Assembly: GCA_020832135.1 (NCBI GenBank)
Contig: JAFIFG010000128.1
Location: 28,587 to 92,586 of the forward strand
DNA length: 64,000 bases
Reading direction: 5' to 3'
Origin: Clostridiaceae bacterium
GTDB lineage: Bacteria > Bacillota > Clostridia > Peptostreptococcales > Natronincolaceae
The notes under the pieces were generated by a model. It worked only from the letters and a program-made list of their open reading frames with translations. It searched no databases and was not told where the DNA came from. Numbering within the stretch: the first letter of the stretch is position 1; every line of letters starts with the position of its first letter. Below are positions 41,072 through 49,296 of the stretch, in pieces. The translations under genes and the position numbers were made by a program.

Positions 41072-41902
41072 TTAAAATGCAGGGACAATAGCTCCTTTAT
41101 ATTTTGTCTCAATAAACTCTTTTACTGCTGTAGAATTTAATACTTCAACTAAAGCTTGAATTTGTGGATCTTGTTCCTTTGTAGGAACTACAGCTAAAAT
41201 ATTGGCATAGGGAGAATTAGCATCCTCCATAATGAGTGAATCGTTAACTGGATTTAGATTAGCTTCTAAAGCATAATTGGTATTAATTACAGAAGCATCT
41301 ACATCATCTAAGGATCTTGGTAGTTGGGGTGCTTCTAATGCTATGAAGTTTAAATTTTTTGAGTTAACGGCAATATCATTTTCCGTAGCTGTTAAAGGTG
41401 CATCTTCGGTTAGTTCTATTAAACCATAATACTGCAGTAATAATAATGCTCTACCACCATTGGTAGGATCATTAGGAATAGCAATAGTGGCACCCTCTTG
41501 GAGGTGAGCTATAGTATCAATTTTTCTAGAATAAAGCCCTAATGGCTCTACGTGAACTTGAGCTGCAGCACTTAACTCTAAACCTCTATCTTTAGCAAAG
41601 GAAGTCATATAAGGAACATGTTGAAAGAAATTAGCATCAATTTCCCCGTCAATTAAGGACAGATTAGGAGTAACATAATCAGTAAATTCAACAATATCTA
41701 ATTGAATACCCTCATTAAGAAGAAGTGGCTTTACAAATTCTAAGATTTCAGAATGTGGCACTGGAGTAGCTCCCACCCTTAGCACCTTTACATCATCTTC
41801 ACCATTTGCATCTGTTTCAATCGAACCCGATCCTGTAGTACAACCCACCAATAATGTAATTACTAACAATCCAATAATGAATAAAATACCTCTTTTTTTC
41901 AT
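41072..41902 (-). CDS. metQ: Methionine-binding lipoprotein MetQ
   Basis: 276 residues, NlpA/MetQ family. Lipobox LLVGC near residue 21. LRVGATPVPHSEILEFVKP and FTDYVTPNLSLIDGEIDANFFQHVPY are the family signatures. It delivers methionine to MetI-MetN. Third gene of the metN-metI-metQ operon, 5 nt after metI; ribosome binding site GGAGG. Controlled by the tandem SAM-I riboswitches upstream of metN. Confidence 0.96.
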   Translation of the reverse strand: MKKRGILFIIGLLVITLLVGCTTGSGSIETDANGEDDVKVLRVGATPVPHSEILEFVKPLLLNEGIQLDIVEFTDYVTPNLSLIDGEIDANFFQHVPYMTSFAKDRGLELSAAAQVHVEPLGLYSRKIDTIAHLQEGATIAIPNDPTNGGRALLLLQYYGLIELTEDAPLTATENDIAVNSKNLNFIALEAPQLPRSLDDVDASVINTNYALEANLNPVNDSLIMEDANSPYANILAVVPTKEQDPQIQALVEVLNSTAVKEFIETKYKGAIVPAF

Positions 41903-41907
41903 TTTAA

Positions 41908-42558
41908 CTACCTCCTGTCTATTTTTTTAGCTGCAAAATTTCCTGTAATTTGAATTAATTGAACCATCATTATAAGCAATAATACTGTCCATAGCATTAT
42001 TTCTGTATCAAAGCGATGATAACCATATCGAATAGCTAAATCTCCTAAACCTCCTCCTCCTACAGTGCCAGCCATGGCTGAATAGCCTATGACGTTCACC
42101 AGTGTAATAGTGATACCTAATATAATAGCGGGTAAGCTTTCAGGAATTAAAACCTTATAAATAATTTGAAAATTTTTGGCACCCATGGCTTGTGATGCCT
42201 CAATCACTCCTTTATCTACCTCTAATAAAGCATTTTCAATCATTCTTGCAAAGAAAGGGATGGTGGCTACTGTTAAAGGGACAATAGCTGCACTTGTTCC
42301 AATGGAGGTGCCCACCAGCATTCTAGTAAAAGGTAGAATAGAAATCATCAAGATAATAAATGGAAAAGATCGTCCTATGTTGGTGATATAGGAAAAACAT
42401 TGGTTTAAGACTTTATGATCCATAATATGATTTTTTCTAGTAACAACAAGTAAAATACCTATAGGGGTTCCCACTAAGATAGCCAAAGCTGTAGACATAG
42501 AAACCATATATAATGTTTGTCTTAAGGAGGGTAGAATTAAACTTAGTATTCTTTCCAT
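41908..42558 (-). CDS. metI: Methionine ABC transporter permease MetI
   Basis: 216 residues, five transmembrane helices. The EAA loop EASQAMGAKNFQIIYKVLIP, which docks to MetN, and GYSAMAGTVGGGGLGDLAIR near the end are typical. Starts 1 nt after the metN stop. Confidence 0.96.
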   Translation of the reverse strand: MERILSLILPSLRQTLYMVSMSTALAILVGTPIGILLVVTRKNHIMDHKVLNQCFSYITNIGRSFPFIILMISILPFTRMLVGTSIGTSAAIVPLTVATIPFFARMIENALLEVDKGVIEASQAMGAKNFQIIYKVLIPESLPAIILGITITLVNVIGYSAMAGTVGGGGLGDLAIRYGYHRFDTEIMLWTVLLLIMMVQLIQITGNFAAKKIDRR

Positions 42559-42559
42559 T

Positions 42560-43357
42560 TTATAGACCTCCTACCTTTACACTTCTAAATAAGTCTAACG
42601 GGACTGGTTTGTCTTTTTCAAAAGCTTTATTGCCAAGCAAAAGGTTTGTATAGGGATGTTGTGGTGTTTTAAATACTTGACTCACAGGTCCTTTTTCTAC
42701 AATTTCTCCATCCTTCAATACAGCAACCTTTTTACAAATTTGCTCTATAACCTCTATCTCATGGGTAATTAATACAATGGTAATGTCTAGCTTATCATTA
42801 ATCTCTTTTAATAGATTCAAGATGCTCCTACTGGTGATAGGATCTAGAGCAGAAGTGGCTTCATCACTTAGCAGGATCTTAGGATTGGTGGCTAAGGCCC
42901 TAGCTATAGCAACTCTTTGACGTTGCCCTCCACTGAGCTTCGAAGGATAATGCTTACTCTTATCCTCTAGTCCCACCAACTTTAGTAGCTGCTGAACCCT
43001 ATCATTAATTTCTGTCTTTTTCATTCCATTAAGTTCCAAGGGGTAGGCTATATTTTTCTCAACTGTTCTACTTGTAAGAAGATTATAGCTTTGAAAAATC
43101 ATACCCATATTTCTTCGTTGTTCTCGAAGTTCAGCAGCAGAGAGTTTAGTTAAATTGAGATCTCCCACTAAAACCTCACCAGAGGTGGGAGATTCTAGTA
43201 AATTGATACAACGAATAAGTGTGGATTTTCCAGCACCGCTGAGTCCCATGATACCGTAAATATCTCCTTTGTTTATCTCTAGATTAATGTCTTTTAGTGC
43301 TAGCACATTTCCCTCTTTAGATTGATAAAGCTTAGTTAGATTTTTTAATTGAATCAT
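42560..43357 (-). CDS. metN: Methionine ABC transporter ATPase MetN (short form)
   Basis: 265 residues. Walker [10 protein letters not shown], signature [16 protein letters not shown], Walker [13 protein letters not shown], and switch histidine in VLITHEIEV. The protein ends shortly after the ATPase core ([20 protein letters not shown]), so the C-terminal NIL/ACT-like domain that senses methionine in the 340-residue E. coli MetN is missing. Control therefore probably rests on the SAM riboswitches. First gene of the operon; GAGGTG precedes the ATG. Confidence 0.95.
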   Translation of the reverse strand: MIQLKNLTKLYQSKEGNVLALKDINLEINKGDIYGIMGLSGAGKSTLIRCINLLESPTSGEVLVGDLNLTKLSAAELREQRRNMGMIFQSYNLLTSRTVEKNIAYPLELNGMKKTEINDRVQQLLKLVGLEDKSKHYPSKLSGGQRQRVAIARALATNPKILLSDEATSALDPITSRSILNLLKEINDKLDITIVLITHEIEVIEQICKKVAVLKDGEIVEKGPVSQVFKTPQHPYTNLLLGNKAFEKDKPVPLDLFRSVKVGGL

Positions 43358-43381
43358 TTTATCACCTCTTTTAAATAATAA

Positions 43382-43407
43382 ATGCCCCCTTCAGAAGAAG
43401 GAGGCAT
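43382..43407 (-). terminator. Terminator of the metN-proximal SAM-I riboswitch
   Basis: On the minus strand ATGCCTCCTTC pairs with GAAGGGGGCAT (one G-U), loop TTCT, then TTATTATTT. It lies between the aptamer and the metN start. Confidence 0.85.
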
Positions 43408-43424
43408 CACATAACTCAGCTCTC

Positions 43425-43528
43425 CTCTCATCTGTCAGTACATAAGTACTGCTGGAATTAGCACCTTCGACGATAGTCGTGGTTGCCGGGTTTCATAGGG
43501 CCAGTCCCTCCACCTCTCTAGATAAGAG
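43425..43528 (-). promoter_or_regulatory. SAM-I riboswitch (S box), metN-proximal copy
   Basis: Minus-strand RNA reads CTCTTATCTAGAGAGGTGG, AGGGACTGGCCCTATGAAAC, CCGGCAACC, AAGGTGCTAATTCCAGC and TGACAGATGAGAG: every conserved S-box block, with P1 closed by CTCTTATCT/AGATGAGAG. SAM binding favours the downstream terminator and shuts methionine uptake. Confidence 0.97.
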
Positions 43529-43565
43529 TTGTAAATATTAAATATTAAATTTTAAAAATGAAATT

Positions 43566-43594
43566 TAAAAAACCTCTTCACAATGAAAGAGGTA
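43566..43594 (-). terminator. Terminator of the distal SAM-I riboswitch
   Basis: Minus strand ACCTCTT-TC, loop ATTGT, GAAGAGGT, then TTTTTT. It gives the upstream aptamer its own expression platform. Confidence 0.85.
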
Positions 43595-43612
43595 TCATAA
43601 CATAAATATCCC

Positions 43613-43716
43613 TCCTCATCTGTCAGTACATAAGTACTGCTGGAATTAGCACCTTCGACGATAGTCGTGGTTGCCGGGTTTCATAGGGCCAGTCCCTCCA
43701 CCTCTCTAGATAAGAA
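43613..43716 (-). promoter_or_regulatory. SAM-I riboswitch (S box), distal copy
   Basis: A second complete S box. The 101 nt at 43615-43715 are identical to 43427-43527, while the flanks and terminators differ. Transcription meets this copy first, then the proximal copy. Confidence 0.97.
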
Positions 43717-43748
43717 TTTAGTATATAATTTTTTTATTTATAAATTAG

Positions 43749-43777
43749 ATTATATTAGCTTTTAAATTAAAAGTCAA
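43749..43777 (-). promoter_or_regulatory. Promoter of the metNIQ transcript
   Basis: Minus strand TTGACT (43777-43772), 17-bp spacer, perfect TATAAT (43754-43749). It drives both riboswitches and metNIQ. Confidence 0.85.
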
Positions 43778-43938
43778 TACTAAAAATAAAAAAATAATAA
43801 TTGTAAAATTATATGATATTATAAAGCCAATGAACAGGTAGAACTATATTTAAAGAAAAGTTATCATAAATAGAAGGGAATTAAAAGAATAAGTAGAAAT
43901 TTAATAATAACAATAATGTAGATTTGAGGTGATACAAA

Positions 43939-44262
43939 GTGTCTTATCAATCTAGAGTTAAAGATGAATTTACAGATGCACTTTTTCAAGCTATCTTAAA
44001 ACTAGAGACAATAGAGGACTGCTACAGGTTTTTTGAAGATGTATGTACTATAAAAGAAATTCAATCTATTTCACAAAGATTAGAGGTAGCAAAACTGCTG
44101 AAGGAAGGTGGAACCTACAGTGAAATAGAAAAAGCAACTGGAGCCAGCACCGCCACCATCAGTAGAGTAAATCGATGCCTAAACTATGGAGCCGATGGAT
44201 ATAAGCTAATTTTACAAAGATTAGAAGAAGCTGATACAGATGGTAAAGAAAATGACGTATAG
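43939..44262 (+). CDS. YerC/YecD-family TrpR-like regulator
   Basis: 107 residues related to the TrpR repressor fold: CTIKEIQSISQRLEVAKLL followed by the helix-turn-helix GGTYSEIEKATGASTATISR. These orphan proteins bind DNA, but their ligand and targets are not established. GTG start at 43939 with GAGGTG. Divergent from the metNIQ operon; convergent with lysC. It might control neighbouring amino-acid genes, which is inference. Confidence 0.88.
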   Translation: MSYQSRVKDEFTDALFQAILKLETIEDCYRFFEDVCTIKEIQSISQRLEVAKLLKEGGTYSEIEKATGASTATISRVNRCLNYGADGYKLILQRLEEADTDGKENDV

Positions 44263-44283
44263 AATAATTTATAAGTGATGTCA

Positions 44284-44321
44284 TTATAAATGGGGAGATA
44301 TGAATATCTCCCCATTTATAA
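44284..44321. terminator. Bidirectional terminator between yerC-like gene and lysC
   Basis: TTATAAATGGGGAGATAT pairs perfectly over 18 bp with 44304-44321 around GA. Ends exactly at the lysC stop codon. Confidence 0.88.
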
Positions 44322-45539
44322 TTATTGATCTAAATGAAATGCCTCGTGTAATACATTTACAGCTTTTTTTGCATCCACCTGTGGTACAAGACAGGAAATG
44401 GTGGAATGAGAATCGGAACTTTGCAATATTTTAATACTTTCTTTAGATAGAGCATTGACAATGGTAGCCATGACTCCTGGGATTCCAGTAATACGAGATC
44501 CTACTATCGTCACCTTACTGCATTCATTCAAAATAGTATACTTCAAATCAAATTCATTTAATACCTTTTCCATACAGGCACTTTGGTTAGAATTGATGGT
44601 AAAGACTTTTTTGTCAACAAAAAAGTTAATCATATCAATGCTAATATGTGCATTCGTCATAGTAGATAATAGATGACGATCCCTCTCGAAGTCTCCCTCC
44701 ATATAAATAGTTACTTGAGCTATATCATCCTTGTGGGTGATGGCGGTAAGAAGCTTTGTATTTGTCTTACCATAATAAGGAATTTTTCCATTTCTACAAT
44801 AATGGATACTGGTGCCAGGATGAGAAGACATTGTATTCTTTATCTTTAAAGGGATATTACCGTTTTGAGCAATTTCAACAGCTCTAGGATGAATAACCTT
44901 TGCTCCTTTTTCCGCCATTTGAAAAACTTCTTCATAATTAATTTCATCAATAATTCTAGCATTAGGTACAACATTAGGGTCTGCTGTCATAATGCCGTCC
45001 ACATCCGTATAAATCTCCACATGTTTTGCATTTAAGGCTACACCAATAGCAGTAGCTGTTGTATCACTGCCACCTCTACCTAAGGTAGTAATCTCTCCTT
45101 CTTTAGTAGCCCCTTGAAAGCCAGTAACGATAACTACTTTATCCTTTTTCAAGTAATTTAAAATCTTGTTTTCATCCACCTCTAAAATTTCTGCATTACT
45201 AAAGGAGTTATCGGTATAGATACCAGCTTGATATCCTGTTAGTGCAACAGTATCAACACCTATTGATTCTAGAGATGCAGCTAATACAACAGAGGAGATT
45301 ATTTCCCCACAAGACATCAATAGATCTAGATGTTTTAAACTACAGTCTGCTGTATTTTCTAAAGCTAAGGTTTTTAAAGTGTCGGTGGCATATGGATCGC
45401 CTGCTCTACCCATGGCAGAGACCACCACGACAACGGCATTTCCTTCCTCTTTAGCCTTTAGTATTTTACTCATAACCATTTTTCTTCTTTCTTTGGTTGA
45501 AACAGAAGTACCACCAAATTTCTGAACAATAATATCCAC
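44322..45539 (-). CDS. lysC: Aspartokinase
   Basis: Phosphorylates aspartate, the first step to lysine, methionine and threonine. MDIIVQKFGGTSVSTKERR start with the KFGGTS motif, GFQGATKEGEITTLGRGGSD in the catalytic domain, and two ACT domains at the C-terminus (VTIVGSRITGIPGVMATI). About 405 residues, a single polypeptide of the lysine-sensitive or monofunctional class. GTG 45539 has GAGGTGG 7 nt upstream; a GTG at 45548 lies inside that site. I see no lysine riboswitch in the leader. Confidence 0.95.
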   Translation of the reverse strand: MDIIVQKFGGTSVSTKERRKMVMSKILKAKEEGNAVVVVVSAMGRAGDPYATDTLKTLALENTADCSLKHLDLLMSCGEIISSVVLAASLESIGVDTVALTGYQAGIYTDNSFSNAEILEVDENKILNYLKKDKVVIVTGFQGATKEGEITTLGRGGSDTTATAIGVALNAKHVEIYTDVDGIMTADPNVVPNARIIDEINYEEVFQMAEKGAKVIHPRAVEIAQNGNIPLKIKNTMSSHPGTSIHYCRNGKIPYYGKTNTKLLTAITHKDDIAQVTIYMEGDFERDRHLLSTMTNAHISIDMINFFVDKKVFTINSNQSACMEKVLNEFDLKYTILNECSKVTIVGSRITGIPGVMATIVNALSKESIKILQSSDSHSTISCLVPQVDAKKAVNVLHEAFHLDQ

Positions 45540-45597
45540 AATAACCACCTCATATTTATATTTAAATTATTAGCTTATAATTTTAAAATATGCTTTT

Positions 45598-45626
45598 ATG
45601 TTATAAATGTTCTACTTCAAAGTCAA
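45598..45626 (-). promoter_or_regulatory. Candidate lysC promoter
   Basis: Minus strand TTGACT (45626-45621), 17 bp, TAACAT (45603-45598), giving a leader of about 50 nt. Confidence 0.55.
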
Positions 45627-45787
45627 TCAAATACTTTAATAGCTAAACATATGTAAGATCCTGCCTTCATTTAGTATACACAATATTACAGTAATATAGG
45701 AAGGAAAAAAATTTGTAGAATTTGTTTAAAGAACTAAATCTTAAGTGAACAATGCACAGAATATAAAGCTATTACATAATATAAAAT

Positions 45788-45905
45788 GAGACTTGATTCA
45801 GAGGGAGCCTTTATACCCGCTGAATCATAGCTTAATTTACTTGGAGGATGTATTGCTAGACTGCTTGCTTATTTAGTGAGAGTGGTAGCAGTACACCCAA
45901 GATAA
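45788..45905 (+). other. Structured leader RNA before two tiny membrane proteins
   Basis: Two clear hairpins: GATTCAG/CTGAATC (45795-45826) and CTTGG/CCAAG enclosing TGTATTGCTA/TAGCAGTACA (45840-45901, one G-U). The fold and its position 45 nt before a start codon suggest a 5' UTR control element. It does not match a riboswitch consensus I can recall. The rest of 45540-45787 is plain AT-rich DNA with the lysC promoter. Confidence 0.4.
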
Positions 45906-45949
45906 AAATTAGACTAAATTTTAAAATACAAGGAGAGAGGTGCTAATTT

Positions 45950-46144
45950 ATGAGTGAAGCTGTAAAAGGAACGGGTGTTGTAGGTGATTTATTTAGAGGA
46001 GGAAACAGTATATTGTTTTTCTTTTTATTACTGGTAATCATCTTCTGTAACTGTCCATTGTTTAGAGAATCAGGAGATAGCTTACTATTCTTCTTCTTAA
46101 TCTTGGTGGTACTTTTTATGGGGAAGGGAATATGTCCTGTATAA
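45950..46144 (+). CDS. Tiny hydrophobic membrane protein, paralogue 1
   Basis: 64 residues: a short polar head (MSEAVKGTGVVGDLFRGGN), then two hydrophobic helices, SILFFFLLLVIIFCNCPLF and DSLLFFFLILVVLFMGKG, joined by RESG. AGGAGAGAGG precedes the ATG. It is a tandem paralogue of the next gene. Small membrane proteins of this kind often occur in sporulation loci of Firmicutes; no function can be assigned. Confidence 0.75.
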   Translation: MSEAVKGTGVVGDLFRGGNSILFFFLLLVIIFCNCPLFRESGDSLLFFFLILVVLFMGKGICPV

Positions 46145-46252
46145 AAAATCGTTAACCACTTACTAGACTTAAGTAACCATTTTATAAGACCTATCATAAT
46201 ATATAGTAAGACTAGAGATAGTCCTAAAAAAACATAAGGAGGGTGCAAATAA

Positions 46253-46441
46253 ATGAGTGAAGTTGCTAAGAAAAATATATTAGGCGGTTTGTTTGGTGGT
46301 CACAGTAGCATGCTATTCTTTTTCTTGCTACTGGTAATTATCTTCTGTAACTGTGGTATGTTTAGAGGTTCAGGAGATAGCTTGTTATTCTTCTTCCTGT
46401 TGTTAATTCTACTGTTTGGCGGAAGAGGTTTTTGGGTTTAA
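46253..46441 (+). CDS. Tiny hydrophobic membrane protein, paralogue 2
   Basis: 62 residues, same design as paralogue 1: polar head MSEVAKKNILGGLFGGHS, helix SMLFFFLLLVIIFCNCGMF, linker RGSG, helix DSLLFFFLLLILLFGGRG. The central LLLVIIFCNC and GDSLLFFF are identical between the two. AGGAGGG before ATG, 108 nt after paralogue 1. Terminator follows. Confidence 0.75.
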   Translation: MSEVAKKNILGGLFGGHSSMLFFFLLLVIIFCNCGMFRGSGDSLLFFFLLLILLFGGRGFWV

Positions 46442-46466
46442 TTTTCAAAAAAAGTTAAATTGTTGT

Positions 46467-46508
46467 AAAAAAGGGTAGATATGAGAGTAGATATGTCTAC
46501 CCTTTTTT
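46467..46508 (+). terminator. Terminator after the small membrane proteins
   Basis: AAAAAAGGGTAGA pairs with TCTACCCTTTTTT, with an additional inner ATAT pairing possible. Confidence 0.88.
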
Positions 46509-46626
46509 CTGCTTAAAAGCTTTAGCTTTTTCTTTTTATAAAATAGTTTCTTTGCTATAATAAATATAATTACAATGGAAAAAATATAACTGATGCACTA
46601 ATGCTTCAGAAGGGAGATACACGTTA

Positions 46627-47340
46627 ATGGAATTTATACTAGATACACATTGTCATACTATAGCTAGTGGACATGCATATAGTACTATTCAAGAAATGGC
46701 AGAGTTTGCTGCCAAAAAGGGATTCAAGTTAATAGGGATTACAGATCATGGTCCTGAAATGCCGGGAAGCTGCCATTTGTTACACTTTAAAAACTTGAGG
46801 GTGGTTCCAAAAGAAATCAACGGTGTGGAGATTTTAAAAGGGGTAGAGGCAAATATTTTAGATCATACAGGAAAGTTAGATATTCCTAAAAGTGTTTTAG
46901 AGGATTTGGATTTAGTTATAGTCAGTTTCCATAAACCCTGTATTAAACCAGGTAGTATAAAAGAAAATACTCAGACATTAATTGGATTAATGGAAAAACC
47001 TTACGTACATATCATTGGGCATCCTGGCAATCCTGCTTACCCTATAGATATTGAAGCTGTAGTAGAAGCAGCTAAAGAGACCAAAACATTGATAGAGATT
47101 AACAATAGTTCCTTGAAACCGGGAAGCTTTAGAAAAGGTAGTAAGGAAAATTGCTATAAAATTTTAAAAGCATGTAAAGAGAAGGGTGCAGCAGTAGTGG
47201 TGGGAAGTGATTCTCATATGTCCTTTCAAATAGGTAATTTTTCTTCCGCAAGGGAAATGATAGAGGAACTACAGGTACCTCAAGAACTGATTGTCAATAC
47301 TTCTGTTGAGAGATTGAAGGAATATATAAAGAAAAAATAA
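46627..47340 (+). CDS. PHP-domain phosphatase (YcdX-like)
   Basis: 237 residues. Metal-binding motifs DTHCHTIASGHAYST at the N-terminus, ITDHGPEM, GVEANILD, SFHKPC, HIIGHPGN and GSDSHMS occur in the PHP-family order for a trinuclear metal site. YcdX-type enzymes hydrolyse phosphate esters; the substrate is not known. AAGGGAG precedes ATG. Confidence 0.9.
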   Translation: MEFILDTHCHTIASGHAYSTIQEMAEFAAKKGFKLIGITDHGPEMPGSCHLLHFKNLRVVPKEINGVEILKGVEANILDHTGKLDIPKSVLEDLDLVIVSFHKPCIKPGSIKENTQTLIGLMEKPYVHIIGHPGNPAYPIDIEAVVEAAKETKTLIEINNSSLKPGSFRKGSKENCYKILKACKEKGAAVVVGSDSHMSFQIGNFSSAREMIEELQVPQELIVNTSVERLKEYIKKK

Positions 47341-47350
47341 ATTTACATAG

Positions 47351-47379
47351 AAGCTTGCAAAAAATGCAAGCTTTTTTTA
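47351..47379 (+). terminator. Terminator of the PHP gene
   Basis: AAGCTTGCA, loop AAAAA, TGCAAGCTT, then TTTTT. Confidence 0.88.
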
Positions 47380-47380
47380 T

Positions 47381-47415
47381 TTTTTACACTGTAAGGTATT
47401 CTTACAGTGTAAAAA
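47381..47415. repeat. Perfect 15-bp inverted repeat
   Basis: TTTTTACACTGTAAG and CTTACAGTGTAAAAA flank GTATT. It directly follows the PHP terminator and lies about 240 bp before the sigma-54 promoter at 47653. The core ACACTGTAA recurs at 55052 upstream of the second operon, so this may be an activator site and not merely a second terminator. Confidence 0.6.
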
Positions 47416-47482
47416 AAATGAACAAACTTTAGTTATAAGAAACGGCATCTATATACACCAGTCATAGCAACAATAATAAACA

Positions 47483-47508
47483 AAAGATATTGAATATTCA
47501 ATATCTTT
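47483..47508. repeat. Perfect 26-bp palindrome
   Basis: Half-site AAAGATATTGAAT followed at once by its exact complement ATTCAATATCTTT. Located 145-170 bp upstream of the sigma-54 core, a typical distance for an enhancer-binding protein. The rest of 47416-47652 shows nothing else. Confidence 0.6.
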
Positions 47509-47652
47509 ATGAAGTAAAATGCAAATAAAGTGAACAGTTGGTGAATATTATAACAATTAAAATGCAATATTCTTGAAAAAAATCAGGATGGACATTAGTA
47601 AGAAAGCGGGGTTAAAATAAAATCTTAAAAATAATTGAATTTTCTGAAAAAA

Positions 47653-47669
47653 TAGGCGCAGTCTTTGCA
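47653..47669 (+). promoter_or_regulatory. Sigma-54 promoter, first CoA-transferase operon
   Basis: TAGGCGC-AGTCT-TTGCA: GG (47655-47656) and GC (47667-47668) are separated by 10 nt. 39 nt before the start codon. Weaker match at -24 than the other two sigma-54 sites of this cluster. Confidence 0.8.
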
Positions 47670-47707
47670 TTAATAGATATTGAAATTAAAGAAGGGGGGA
47701 AGGTAAA

Positions 47708-49261
47708 ATGGCAGTGAAGTTTTTGACGGCTAAGGAAGCTATGCAGATGATAAAGTCCAATAGTACTGTTGCAACTGGTGGGTTTGTAGGGAATTGTGTT
47801 CCAGAGGAATTAGAAATTAAGCTAGAGGAAAGATTTCTAGAAACTGGGGAACCAAAGAACTTAACCTTAGTTTATGTTGCAGGTCAAGGTGATGGGAAAG
47901 ACAGGGGAGTTAATCATTTTGGCCAAGAGGGTATGTTAAAAAGAGTGGTAGGCGGTCACTGGGGTCTAGCTCCAAAGGTACAAAAATTAGCACTGGAGAA
48001 CAAAATAGAGGGCTATACATTTCCACAAGGGGTTATGGCTCACCTATTTAGAGACATAGCGGCCGGTAAACCAGGAACCTTAACCCATGTCGGACTAAAA
48101 ACTTTTGTGGATCCAAGAATTGAAGGTGGAAAGTTAAATGAAAAAACAACGGAAGATTTGGTAGAGGTAATGGAAATCCATGGGAAGGAATATCTTTTCT
48201 ATAAAACATTCAAGGTTGATTTTGCACTATTAAGAGGAACCTATGCGGATGAAAGAGGAAATGTAACGATGGAAAAGGAAGCAGGATCCCTAGAGGTATT
48301 ATCTATAGCTCAAGCCGTTAAAAATTCTGGTGGTAAAGTTATTGTTCAAGTGGAAAAGGTTGTTAAAGCGGGAACATTAGACCCGAGGCTAGTGAAAATT
48401 CCGGGAATTTATGTAGATACCATAGTAGAGGTAGAAGATATGAAAAACCACATGCAAACGTTTGCAGAACAATATAATGAAAGCTATACAGGCAATGTAA
48501 AGGTTCCAGTATCTTCTGTAAAACCATTAAAGTTGGATGAAAGAAAGATTATTGCTAGAAGAGCAGTTATGGAACTAGTTCCTAATGCTATTGTTAATTT
48601 AGGTATCGGTATGCCAGAGGGAGTTTCTGTAGTGGCTAATGAAGAAGGTGTTGCGGATCAAATGGTATTGACGGTAGAGCCTGGCCCCATTGGTGGCATA
48701 CCGGCAGGAGGTTTGAGCTTTGGAGCAGCAACGAATCCTGAAGCTATTATAGATCAACCGAACCAATTTGATTTTTATGATGGTGGTGGCTTAGATGTTG
48801 CCTTTCTAGGGTTAGCTCAATGTGATAAGGTAGGAAACATTAACGTAAGCAAATTTGGTCCTAAAATAACCGGACCAGGTGGCTTCATCAACATTACACA
48901 AAATGCTAAGAAAGTTATTTTCTGCGGAACCTTTACAGCAGGTGGCCTAAAAATTGAAGCTAAGGAAGGCAAATTAAACATTCTTCAAGAAGGTAAATTT
49001 ACAAAGTTTGTGGAGCATGTAGAGCAAATTACCTTTAGTGGGGACTATGCATCAGAGGTTGGTCAAACAGTTATATATATAACAGAAAGAGCAGTATTTG
49101 AACTATGCAAAGATGGGTTGATGTTAACTGAAATTGCCCCAGGTGTGGATCTTGAAAAGGATGTATTAGCATATATAAACTTCAAACCAATCATTAGTGA
49201 AAATCTTAAGCTAATGGATGAAAAAATCTTTAGACCTGAAAAAATGGGTGTAACTATATAG
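47708..49261 (+). CDS. Acyl-CoA:acetate CoA-transferase (propionate CoA-transferase/YdiF family), copy 1
   Basis: 517 residues, a fused alpha-beta family I CoA-transferase very close in layout to Clostridium propionicum Pct. [37 protein letters not shown] and [16 protein letters not shown] match; the nucleophile lies in [15 protein letters not shown] at E324, the same position as Pct Glu324. It swaps CoA between short-chain acids such as acetate, propionate, butyrate, acetoacetate or 3-hydroxybutyrate. The operon partners (GntP permease, hydroxyacyl-CoA enzymes) point to a C4 acid. GGGGGGA ribosome binding site. Confidence 0.9.
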   Translation: MAVKFLTAKEAMQMIKSNSTVATGGFVGNCVPEELEIKLEERFLETGEPKNLTLVYVAGQGDGKDRGVNHFGQEGMLKRVVGGHWGLAPKVQKLALENKIEGYTFPQGVMAHLFRDIAAGKPGTLTHVGLKTFVDPRIEGGKLNEKTTEDLVEVMEIHGKEYLFYKTFKVDFALLRGTYADERGNVTMEKEAGSLEVLSIAQAVKNSGGKVIVQVEKVVKAGTLDPRLVKIPGIYVDTIVEVEDMKNHMQTFAEQYNESYTGNVKVPVSSVKPLKLDERKIIARRAVMELVPNAIVNLGIGMPEGVSVVANEEGVADQMVLTVEPGPIGGIPAGGLSFGAATNPEAIIDQPNQFDFYDGGGLDVAFLGLAQCDKVGNINVSKFGPKITGPGGFINITQNAKKVIFCGTFTAGGLKIEAKEGKLNILQEGKFTKFVEHVEQITFSGDYASEVGQTVIYITERAVFELCKDGLMLTEIAPGVDLEKDVLAYINFKPIISENLKLMDEKIFRPEKMGVTI

Positions 49262-49296
49262 TATCTATTATTTAATAAAAAAAGGAGGGAATTAGT

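Noticed and set aside
43427..43715. Two long identical repeats that could be read as a repeat array or insertion ends
   Set aside because: Every conserved SAM-I riboswitch block is present in both, in the orientation of metN. There are only two copies and no spacers.
45540..45787. Lysine riboswitch upstream of lysC
   Set aside because: The lysC leader inferred from the promoter is only about 50 nt, and no L-box core was seen on the minus strand.
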